A stretch of DNA of 12,462 bases. Source: an uncultured Solirubrobacteraceae bacterium (GTDB taxonomy: Bacteria > Actinomycetota > Thermoleophilia > Solirubrobacterales > Solirubrobacteraceae). The stretch covers positions 1-12,462 of the forward strand of contig CATPAX010000070.1 in NCBI GenBank assembly GCA_955652215.1, read 5' to 3'. Within the stretch, counting starts at the first letter, position 1; each line of letters begins with the position of its first letter. The position numbers and the translations under genes are program-made. The notes under the pieces were generated by a model that worked only from the letters and a program-made list of their open reading frames with translations, was not told where the DNA came from and ran no database searches. This document shows positions 6,221 to 12,183 of the stretch, piece by piece.

Positions 6221-6498
6221 TGCGCTACTGGCGCGTAAAGCTCCCCGCGGGCGTTCGCTCCCCATTCGAGGTCTATATCAACGGCGTCCCGCAAGAGCTT
6301 GGCGTCGACTTCCGAATATCGAGCGGCGAGCTGCTGTTCGAGCGAGAGCTCGTCTCACAGAAGCTCGGTCTCTGGGCATGGTTCATGGGTTTCTGGGGCA
6401 TCGGAACCTATAAGCGCAACGACGAGGTCGACGTTCGCTACGAGCTCGAAGGACGGCCGATGGTCGCCCACGCGCTCGAGATCATCCCGCCGTTCTGA
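6220..6498 (+). CDS. Conserved small protein coupled to the GNAT gene, unknown function
   Basis: A 92-residue protein starting at the ATG that overlaps the GNAT stop (ATGA). It appears beta-rich, with PFEVYINGVPQELGVDFRIS near the start, an amphipathic tryptophan-rich LGLWAWFMGFWGIGTYKRND in the middle, and DEVDVRYELEGRPMVAHAL near the end. The strand/turn spacing suggests a small barrel or beta-sandwich; I recall similar proteins in Solirubrobacterales without function. The tryptophan/glycine stretch is too short and interrupted to be a confident membrane helix. Its last 17 bp overlap the 3' end of metF, which is on the opposite strand. The start is well supported by the coupling. Confidence 0.72.
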   Translation: MRYWRVKLPAGVRSPFEVYINGVPQELGVDFRISSGELLFERELVSQKLGLWAWFMGFWGIGTYKRNDEVDVRYELEGRPMVAHALEIIPPF

Positions 6499-7390
6499 CC
6501 ACCTCGCGACCGACCCAGGGTCGCAGCAGCGTGAGCGCCGAGAGAATCGCCCGCGTCGCCGGCGAGCGGTTCAGCGTGTAGAAGTGGATCCCGGGCGCCC
6601 CGCGCGCCAGAAGCTCCGCGCACTGAAGCGTTGCGTACGAGACGCCGAGCTGGAGAACCGCGCTTGGGTCCTCGCTCCGCCACTCGAGCGCCTCGAGCAA
6701 CGCTTGCGGGATGCTCGCGCCGCACATCCCAGTCATCGTCTTGATCTGGCCGACGTTCGTGATCGGCATGATCCCCGGGATGATCGGGACCTCGATCCCG
6801 GCCGCCCGTGCTTCCTCCACGAAGCGGAAGTAGAGCTCGGGGTCCAGGAATAGGTTCGTGACCAGGAAAGACACGCCGGCGCGAACCTTCTCGCGAAGGA
6901 AGCGCAGATCGTGAGCCATGTCGGGGGCCTCGGGATGGACTTCGGGGAAGCAGGCGGCCCCGATGCAGAAGGGGTACGAATCGCGGATCAGCGCGGCCAG
7001 CTCGGTCGAGTACCGAAGGCCCTGGGGGTGAGGCCGCCACTCGGTCTCTCCGCGCGCCGCGTCCCCGCGCAGCGCCAACACGTTGTCGATGCCTGCATCA
7101 GCGATCCCGTCGAGCATCTCGCGCAGTTCGTCCCGGCTTGATCCCACGCAGCTGAGGTGGGCCATCGCCTCGATCCCGAGCTCGTTCTTGATCCATTTGG
7201 TCAGCTCGACCGTCCGCGCTCGCGTCGATCCTCCGGCCCCGTAGGTGACCGACACGAAGTCGGGGTCGAACGCCCGCAGGTCCTCGAGCGTCTCGCGTAG
7301 GTTCCGCTCGCCCTCGTCGCTCTTGGGCGGGAAGAACTCGAACGAGAACACCGGCTCATCGCTCGTGGCGAGGATCTCGTCGATACGCAC
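6482..7390 (-). CDS. metF: Methylenetetrahydrofolate reductase
   Basis: A 302-residue TIM-barrel flavoprotein that reduces 5,10-methylene-THF to 5-methyl-THF for methionine synthesis. Family motifs appear in order: FSFEFFPPKSDEGERNL near the N-terminus with the catalytic glutamate, VSVTYGAGGSTRARTVELT, MAHLSCVG, NVLALRGDAARGE, GAACFPEVHPEA, KVRAGVSFLVTNLFLD, IPGIMPIT and IHFYTLNRSPATRAIL. At the site usually T-Q-x-F-F-D (folate-contacting Gln183 in E. coli MetF) this protein has T-N-L-F-L-D, a conservative change. Length is typical. The start is GTG at 7390; the predicted -10 is only eight bases upstream, so the message is probably leaderless. The 3' end overlaps the convergent small gene by 17 bp. 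It lies 47 bp after the decayed methyltransferase on the same strand. Confidence 0.95.
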   Translation of the reverse strand: MRIDEILATSDEPVFSFEFFPPKSDEGERNLRETLEDLRAFDPDFVSVTYGAGGSTRARTVELTKWIKNELGIEAMAHLSCVGSSRDELREMLDGIADAGIDNVLALRGDAARGETEWRPHPQGLRYSTELAALIRDSYPFCIGAACFPEVHPEAPDMAHDLRFLREKVRAGVSFLVTNLFLDPELYFRFVEEARAAGIEVPIIPGIMPITNVGQIKTMTGMCGASIPQALLEALEWRSEDPSAVLQLGVSYATLQCAELLARGAPGIHFYTLNRSPATRAILSALTLLRPWVGREVVRTAG

Positions 7391-7398
7391 TGACCACG

Positions 7399-7427
7399 AC
7401 CGTACAACCTTGACAACGATGTGTCAA
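7399..7427 (-). promoter_or_regulatory. metF promoter, predicted leaderless
   Basis: On the minus strand TTGACA (7427-7422, perfect consensus) and TACGGT (7404-7399) are separated by 17 bp. The expected start of transcription, six to eight bases after the -10, falls on or next to the GTG at 7390. There is no Shine-Dalgarno. This is the strongest sigma-70-type promoter in the window. Confidence 0.7.
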
Positions 7428-7432
7428 GGTTG
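7405..7432 (+). promoter_or_regulatory. Perfect 11-bp inverted repeat over the metF promoter; candidate operator
   Basis: CAACCTTGACA (7405-7415) and TGTCAAGGTTG (7422-7432) are exact reverse complements around the six-base spacer ACGATG. The right arm contains the metF -35 and the whole element fills the -35 to -10 spacer, so a dimeric repressor bound here would block RNA polymerase. The left arm also carries TTGACA in the plus direction, but the -10 position for it (ACGGCT) is poor. No T-run follows, so a terminator is less likely. Confidence 0.6.
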
Positions 7433-7437
7433 ACGGC

Positions 7438-8066
7438 TTAGCGCTGAAACGTGAAAAGGCGCTCGCCTGCGACGGGCGGCCGCGTGGGCCGTCGTAGCGC
7501 ATTGCGGCTACCGCCGCGCAGCTGCCGCGAGGGAGCGTGGCGTAGCCGAGCTCGGTGAAACCCGCAGCCGAGAACCGGGCTTTGAGCGCGCTGTTCCTGT
7601 CGCCCTGCCTTCGTCCGCGTGACCAGATCAGCGTCACCCCCGTCCCGCACAGCACCGGCCCCGCGGCGATCGTGCGAGTGAGTTCGGCGTTGCTGATGTT
7701 GCCGAGGATCCCGACCATCAGGACCAGGTCAGCCGGTGCCGCTCCCAGATACGCGTCGGTGACACGGCCGTGCGGACCTCGATTGCCGCGCCCGCCCCCG
7801 CCCCCGTCTGCCTGGCACGCTGCGCGATTGCAGGTGGATTCTCGACAAGGGTGAGCGCTCACCTGTTCGGCGTCGTCTCGCTGAGCGAGGGTCTCGAGCA
7901 GATCGCGTCCGTCACCCGAGCAGCAGCTGAGGACGCGCACCGCCCCGCTGCGTCGGTCGAGCGCCTCACGAATGTATCTCTGGACGGTGCGAAGCCGCCA
8001 CGACAGATCGGAGGCGGAATCGTCGTGGCGCTGGTGCCAGAGTCGATAGTCGCGCAGGCCAGTCAA
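7438..8066 (-). pseudogene. Decayed class I SAM-dependent methyltransferase
   Basis: From a TTG at 8066 the minus strand reads MTGLRDYRLWHQRHDDSASD then a SAM-binding motif I, VRVLSCCSGDGRDLLETLAQ. Near 7852-7858 the sequence changes frame: ALTLVENPPAIAQRARQTGA, the expected motif II acidic strand and following helix, is in another frame up to IEVRTA. A second change near 7765-7770 restores VTDAYLGAAPADLVLMVGIL and GNISNAELTRTIAA. A third near 7478-7486 is needed to reach the conserved end, PPVAGERLFTFQR and TAA (7440-7438). The first two changes compensate each other, so an open frame runs through with a nonsense middle (HPCRESTC...GGGGGRG). Three indels in 210 codons point to a dead gene unless they are sequencing errors. 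Its stop lies 47 bp before the metF start. Confidence 0.75.
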
Positions 8067-8478
8067 CGACCTCAGCGTGCCGCGCGAGAGCAGCGCTCCG
8101 TTCACGACGCCGGAGCGTTGCCAGCAGGCCCAGATGTGACGGCTCGGGAGGTCCACATACTCCGACTGACCGAACTCAGTGTGGGTTATGCATCAATCGC
8201 CGCATCAGAGGCGACGCGTGTCAAACCACCCTCCTCCGGGGGGGTAATGCGTCACTCGTCTCGCGTGCTACGTCGATTGACGCGACGTTCACACGAAGCG
8301 ATCGCTCAGGCTGCCACGTCCTCCGTCATCGAGCCGTTTTTCAACGCCTCGAAGGGCTCGCCCGTGCGGACCGTCGAGCTCAGGCAGCGCGCCTCGAGCT
8401 CAGGCAGCGCGCCTCGAGCTCAGGTAGCGCGCCTCGAGCTCAGGCAGCGCGCCTCGAGCCAGGCAGCGCGCCTCGAGC
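8067..8478. other. Gene-poor 412-bp stretch with a tandem repeat array
   Basis: No convincing coding region on either strand. It contains a pyrimidine block followed by seven G (about 8228-8244, able to fold into a short hairpin with no T-run), a TTGACA on the minus strand at 8224-8219 without a matching -10, and the tandem repeats at 8376-8474. It separates the MBL hydrolase from the decayed methyltransferase. Confidence 0.5.
8376..8474. repeat. Five tandem copies of a 20-bp unit
   Basis: The unit GAGCTCAGGCAGCGCGCCTC occurs at 8376-8395, 8396-8415, 8416-8435 (one C-to-T change), 8436-8455 and 8456-8474 (one base deleted). A partial sixth copy, GAGCTCA at 8475-8481, includes the stop codon of the MBL gene on the minus strand. 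The unit length is not a multiple of three, and each unit carries GAGCTC and GCGCGC palindromes. The array would lie in the 3' untranslated region of the MBL message. Confidence 0.93.
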
Positions 8479-9465
8479 TCACGCCGCCCGCCAGAGCTCG
8501 CCGTCCTCCCCCTGCCGGACCACGACGCCCTGCCGCTCGAGATGGGTGAGGTAGCAGAGCGTCTCGAGGAGCCACCACCGCACGGTGGCGTCAGTGGGCG
8601 CCTCATGGTGCACGAGCGGCGCGACTTCGAGGGCGGTCCGCGGCTCGCCCCGAACGGCCTCGAGTGCGGCGTCCAGCCGTTCACGCACCAGCCGGCGATT
8701 GCCGTCGATGTGACTGGGGATGTCGAAGAAAGGCCTGCCATGGCCCGAGACGCACAGGCGGGCATCGAGGGCCTCAACGATGTCGAGTGAACGGAGGAAC
8801 TCGCCGATCGGGTCGGGGGTCCAGCCGTAGTCGAAATACAGCGAGATCCGGCCAAGAAGGTGATCTCCAGAGATCAGCAGCCGATGCTCGGCCTGGTAGA
8901 AGCAGACATGGGAGGGCGCATGACCGGGCGTCTCATGAACGGTCCATTCGCCGAGGTCGGTCTCGATCACGACGCCGTCGACCAGCGGCCTGTTCGGCTC
9001 GATCAGTCGGGCGATCCCGGACGGATGATCCTTGGCGCGCTCAACGTAGCGCCGGAGCGCCTGCTCAGGAACGCCGCTCTGGCGTCCGATCTCGAGCATC
9101 CGCGCGACAGCGAGGGTCGGATCGGTAGCCACACGCACCGCATGGGCATGGTTTGGATGTAGCCACAGCTCGCATCCGGCCCGATCGCGGATCGGCGCGG
9201 CCTGACCCCAATGATCCGCATGCGCGTGGGTACAGGCGATCAGCCGGACCTGGTCGAGCCGCAGCCCGACCTGGTCCATGGCGCGTTCGAGCTGGGCGAG
9301 GGAGCCCGGCTCGTGCATGCCGGTGTCGATCAGCACCACGCCTGACTCCGCGGCGAGCGCCCAGGCGTTGCAATGCGGGACCCCCTCCCAGGGCAGCGGC
9401 AGCCTGAGGCGCCACAGGCCGGGCAGCACCCGTTCGCCGCGTCCCAGCTCGCGCTTTCTAGCCAC
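8479..9465 (-). CDS. MBL-fold metallo-hydrolase with C-terminal winged-helix-like tail
   Basis: A 328-residue metallo-beta-lactamase-fold enzyme. Metal ligands are all visible: H80, H82, D84 and H85 in CTHAHADHWGQA, H182 in TPGHAPSHVCFY, D201 in ISGDHLLG and H242 in SGHGRPF. The N-terminal LPGLWRLRLPLPWEGVPHCN and VVLIDTGM are the first strands of the fold. Residues about 275-325 (WWLLETLCYLTHLERQGVVV) form a helix-rich tail like the winged helix of LACTB2-type hydrolases. Substrate is not predictable: thioester, lactone, phosphodiester and RNA hydrolases share this frame. The start chosen is GTG 9465; the frame stays open to 9555, but that overlaps the divergent gene. TATCGT on the minus strand seven bases before the GTG may be a -10 for a leaderless message. 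Confidence 0.88.
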   Translation of the reverse strand: MARKRELGRGERVLPGLWRLRLPLPWEGVPHCNAWALAAESGVVLIDTGMHEPGSLAQLERAMDQVGLRLDQVRLIACTHAHADHWGQAAPIRDRAGCELWLHPNHAHAVRVATDPTLAVARMLEIGRQSGVPEQALRRYVERAKDHPSGIARLIEPNRPLVDGVVIETDLGEWTVHETPGHAPSHVCFYQAEHRLLISGDHLLGRISLYFDYGWTPDPIGEFLRSLDIVEALDARLCVSGHGRPFFDIPSHIDGNRRLVRERLDAALEAVRGEPRTALEVAPLVHHEAPTDATVRWWLLETLCYLTHLERQGVVVRQGEDGELWRAA

Positions 9466-9472
9466 CCCGCGG

Positions 9473-9478
9473 ACGATA
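9473..9478 (-). promoter_or_regulatory. Candidate -10 box for the MBL hydrolase gene
   Basis: TATCGT on the minus strand ends seven bases before the GTG at 9465. The 41-bp divergent spacer leaves no room for a separate -35 outside the neighbouring start region, and none is recognisable. Confidence 0.3.
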
Positions 9479-9489
9479 TTGCGCGCGCG

Positions 9490-9495
9490 TAGACT
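9490..9495 (+). promoter_or_regulatory. Candidate -10 box for the SnoaL-MBL fusion gene
   Basis: TAGACT lies 11 bases before ATG 9507, with no Shine-Dalgarno between. It is the same box-to-start spacing as at the GNAT gene. No -35 is recognisable. Confidence 0.35.
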
Positions 9496-9506
9496 GGCGC
9501 GCTGCG

Positions 9507-10691
9507 ATGGCCACTGCAGAGGTCGCAAAACAGTACTTCGAGACATTGAATGCACACGACCTCGATGGCGCTGTGCAGTGCTGGGCGCCCGGCGGCATCG
9601 ACTGTTTGGTCGGACGCCAGGAGCTCGAGGCGCCGGGCGGCGTGCGCGACTACTTCACGGCGTTGTTCGCGGCATTCCCGGACTGGTCCTTCGAGGTGCT
9701 CGATCTCATCAGCTCACGCAACCGCGTGGCGGTCCGCTGGAGAGGAGGTGGCACCTTCGCAGGCCCGAGCCGCTTCGAGGGTTTCGAACCGAACGGAGCT
9801 CTACTGGAGATCGAGGGCTGCGACGTTCTGACCGTTTCCGATGACCTGATCGTGCGCAACTACGCCTACATCGACACCGGTGAGGTGGCCCGCCAGCTCG
9901 GGTTCCTTCCGCCAGCTGGGTCAGCCTCCGAGGCTCGTCTCGCGAAGCTCGCGAACGTGCGCACCCAGATCCGGACGTTCCTGCGCGGCGCCGAACCGGA
10001 GCGAATCGCCGACGGCGTCTGGGTCCTGCGGGGCGGCTTTCCGCCCAAGACTATGAACGTCTACCTAATCGAGGACGGCGGAAAGATCACCTTGTTCGAC
10101 GCCGGAAGCGCTGACATGAGCTCGTCGATCGCGAGCGCCGCTGCCCGTCTGGGCGGCCTCGAGCGGGTCGTGCTAGGCCATGCGGACGCCGATCACCGCG
10201 GCGCGGCGCCCGCACTGCATGCGCCCACGTACTGTCATCCCGCGGAACGTGAGGCGGCCGAATCGGACAACCCGCGCCGTCCCTACTGGGATTTCTCGAA
10301 GCTCGATCCGCACGGGCGGCTCCTGCTAAAGCGACTGATCCCGATCTGGGACGGCGGGGGCGTGCCGATCACCGGCACCGTTCAGGAGGGCGACGGCGTG
10401 GCGGGTTTCAAAGTCATCGATCTGCCGGGCCACGCTCCTGGGCTGATCGGTCTGTTCCGCGAGGCGGACAGGCTTGCGCTTGTATCGGACTGCATCTACA
10501 CGCTCGATCCTCAGACAGGACGCAAGCGATCGGCACACGTGCCGCACCCGGCATTCAACTGCGACACCGACCAGGCCCGCGCCTCGATCCACAAGCTCGT
10601 CGCGCTCCAGCCGGCAGAGGTGTGGGCGGGGCATACCGACCCGGTGACCGGCGACGTGGCGGCGCAGCTCGAGCGCGCTGCCACCACGTAA
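9507..10691 (+). CDS. SnoaL-like (NTF2 fold) / MBL-fold metallo-hydrolase fusion protein
   Basis: A 394-residue two-domain protein. Residues 1-130 are SnoaL/NTF2-like: VAKQYFETLNAHDLDGAVQC, then GVRDYFTALFAAFPDWSFEV, an RVAVRWRGGGTFAG strand, and a LIVRNYAYIDTGEVARQLGF ending. A linker rich in alanine and arginine follows (about 137-165). Residues 166-394 are an MBL fold: ADGVWVLRG, MNVYLIEDGGKITLFDAGSA, then LGHADADHRGAAP (H225, D227, D229, H230), LPGHAPGLIGLF (H309), VSDCIYTLD (D328) and WAGHTDPVTGD (H376). D227 stands where HxHxDH enzymes have their second histidine; HxDxDH is also seen in ComEC-type MBL domains. SnoaL relatives bind small hydrophobic substrates, so the fusion may act on a polyketide- or lactone-like compound; that is inference. 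It is divergent from the other MBL gene, with 41 bp between starts. Confidence 0.88.
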   Translation: MATAEVAKQYFETLNAHDLDGAVQCWAPGGIDCLVGRQELEAPGGVRDYFTALFAAFPDWSFEVLDLISSRNRVAVRWRGGGTFAGPSRFEGFEPNGALLEIEGCDVLTVSDDLIVRNYAYIDTGEVARQLGFLPPAGSASEARLAKLANVRTQIRTFLRGAEPERIADGVWVLRGGFPPKTMNVYLIEDGGKITLFDAGSADMSSSIASAAARLGGLERVVLGHADADHRGAAPALHAPTYCHPAEREAAESDNPRRPYWDFSKLDPHGRLLLKRLIPIWDGGGVPITGTVQEGDGVAGFKVIDLPGHAPGLIGLFREADRLALVSDCIYTLDPQTGRKRSAHVPHPAFNCDTDQARASIHKLVALQPAEVWAGHTDPVTGDVAAQLERAATT

Positions 10692-10694
10692 ACG

Positions 10695-11063
10695 GTGGGC
10701 CGCCGTCAGCGTCAGCGGGAGCGAGTGACGGGTGTCGAGCAGCGGATCAGCGCTCCGGTCAGCGAGTACAGCGACAGGGAAGGCGACGTTCTGGTGCTCC
10801 GCGGCTCACTACCGCCCGCCGCGCGCCGGGAGTACTCCGCGACCCTGACTGGCGGGCTCGAGCGCGAAGACGCGTGGCAGCGGGCGATAGAGCTCGCATT
10901 CGAACGACTGGCGGTCTCATGGACGGTGGCTGGCCTCGAGCTCACCGAGCAGCGGGAACTGCTCGGCCGCTACCGCATGGCGTCGGAGGCCGAGCGCCTG
11001 TTCGTTCGCGACGCGCTCCGCGAGCACATCGGCGCGCACTTCCCCGAGCTCCAGGCGCCATGA
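10695..11063 (+). CDS. Conserved small protein between the fusion gene and the aminopeptidase
   Basis: A 122-residue soluble protein, mainly helical. It starts at a GTG three bases after the fusion gene's stop; a second in-frame GTG at 10725 (MTGVEQRISAPVSEY) is a plausible alternative. Recognisable stretches are DREGDVLVLRGSLPPAARRE, EREDAWQRAIELAFERLAVS, then WTVAGLELTEQRELLGRYRM and a final DALREHIGAHFPELQAP. I recall similar proteins as conserved hypotheticals in Solirubrobacterales-type genomes; no function is known to me. Its stop overlaps the aminopeptidase ATG as ATGA, so the two are probably translationally coupled, and the three genes from 9507 form one likely transcription unit. 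Confidence 0.75.
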   Translation: MGRRQRQRERVTGVEQRISAPVSEYSDREGDVLVLRGSLPPAARREYSATLTGGLEREDAWQRAIELAFERLAVSWTVAGLELTEQRELLGRYRMASEAERLFVRDALREHIGAHFPELQAP

Positions 11064-12145
11064 CCGTTACCCCGGACCCGGAGCGGTTTGCAGAACTGCT
11101 GTGCGAGTGGTGTCTCCAGGTGCGCGAAGGTGACCAGGTGCTGGTGGGGTCGACACCTCAGTCGATGCCACTCGTGGCGGCGGTTCACGGAGCACTGCTC
11201 GAGCGCGGCGCGTGGCCGATGATCCGTCTGACGCCGAGCGAGCTCGCCGAGGATTTCTATCTCCATGCGGGCGAGATGCACCTGGACTCGTTCGCTCCGC
11301 TCGAGCTGGTCGAGGCCCAGGCGCTCGATGCAAGGCTGGTGATCCAAGCGCCGACCAACACCCGCGCGCTGGCGTCGGTAGATCCGTCGCTGATCGCCCG
11401 GTCCGCGCGGGCACGGGGACCGATCAGGGAAGCTCTGCTCCGCCCCGGAATGCGCTGGTGCGGGACGCTGTGGCCGACGGCTGCGCTCGCCCAGGAGGCA
11501 GCGATGAGCGAGCGCGACTATTCGGCGTTTGTGACCAGGGCACTGTTTCTCGACCAACCCGACCCGATCGGCGCCTGGCGTGTACTCAGCGAGCGCCAGG
11601 CCAAGCTGGTCGCCAGGCTCTCCATGGCGCGGGAGATACGCCTGGAGGCTCCCGACACCGATGTGCGCCTGCGGGTCGATGGGCGCACCTGGATCAACTC
11701 GGACGGCAGGCGCAACATGCCAAGTGGCGAGGTGTTCACCGGTCCGCTCGAGGACTCGGCATCCGGGCACGTTCGATTCACGGTGCCCTCGAGCCCGAGC
11801 GGAGTCGAGGTGAGCGGTGTCGAGCTGACGTTTGCCGATGGCGAGGTAGTGGACGCTCGGGCTGGCCGCGGGGAGGATTACCTGCAGGCCGCGCTGGCCA
11901 CCGACGCAGGCGCCCGCCGCCTCGGGGAGCTCGGGATCGGGACGAACGCTGGAATCGACCGCCCCACGGGCTCGATCCTGCTCGACGAGAAGATGGCAGG
12001 CACGGTGCACCTTGCGCTCGGCCGGTCGTACCCCGAGACGGGCGGGACCAACGTTTCGTCGCTTCATTGGGATCTGATCTGCGATCTTCGCCAGGGCGGG
12101 TCGGTCACAGTCGATGGCCAGCCGCTCGATATCACCGGTGAGTAA
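11060..12145 (+). CDS. M29-family metallo-aminopeptidase
   Basis: A 361-residue leucyl-type aminopeptidase of the AmpS/AmpT (peptidase M29) family, a cytoplasmic dimetal enzyme that removes N-terminal residues from peptides. The metal and catalytic set known from Thermus AmpT/AmpS can be placed: E224 in NMPSGEVFTGP, E290 in LGELGIGTN, H317 in KMAGTVHLALG, Y324 in GRSYPETGG, and H336/D338 in LHWDLICDLR. The H-to-Y spacing of seven and the HxD spacing match the family. The N-terminal domain begins PDPERFAELLCEWCLQVREG, as usual. Length is slightly below the roughly 400 of Thermus enzymes. ATG 11060 is chosen because it overlaps the upstream stop; the frame is open back to 10622 only as an antisense shadow of the preceding genes. 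Confidence 0.94.
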   Translation: MTVTPDPERFAELLCEWCLQVREGDQVLVGSTPQSMPLVAAVHGALLERGAWPMIRLTPSELAEDFYLHAGEMHLDSFAPLELVEAQALDARLVIQAPTNTRALASVDPSLIARSARARGPIREALLRPGMRWCGTLWPTAALAQEAAMSERDYSAFVTRALFLDQPDPIGAWRVLSERQAKLVARLSMAREIRLEAPDTDVRLRVDGRTWINSDGRRNMPSGEVFTGPLEDSASGHVRFTVPSSPSGVEVSGVELTFADGEVVDARAGRGEDYLQAALATDAGARRLGELGIGTNAGIDRPTGSILLDEKMAGTVHLALGRSYPETGGTNVSSLHWDLICDLRQGGSVTVDGQPLDITGE

Positions 12146-12167
12146 CCAGAATCCCCAGGCCGTGGAG

Positions 12168-12173
12168 TAGCTT
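12168..12173 (+). promoter_or_regulatory. Candidate -10 box for pyruvate kinase
   Basis: TAGCTT lies 10 bases before ATG 12184, and no Shine-Dalgarno is visible. A leaderless or very short leader is suggested; the -35 region is not recognisable. Confidence 0.3.
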
Positions 12174-12183
12174 CTCTGCACTC

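Noticed and set aside
7405..7432. Intrinsic terminator for the decayed methyltransferase
   Set aside because: The hairpin is perfect but has no following T-run, and it overlaps the metF -35 and spacer, so an operator fits better.
8228..8244. Terminator or G-quadruplex at the pyrimidine/seven-G block
   Set aside because: Only one G-run and a short stem with no T-run; not enough to call either.
8376..8474. CRISPR array
   Set aside because: The units are directly abutting 20-mers with no unique spacers, and no cas gene is nearby.
7770..8549. Plus-strand open frame of 259 codons
   Set aside because: It runs antisense through the methyltransferase remnant and then through the 20-bp repeats; the translation is alanine/arginine-rich without motifs.
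10970..12181. Long minus-strand open frame (403 codons) opposite the aminopeptidase
   Set aside because: Typical antisense shadow in high-G+C DNA; the plus strand carries all M29 metal ligands in order.
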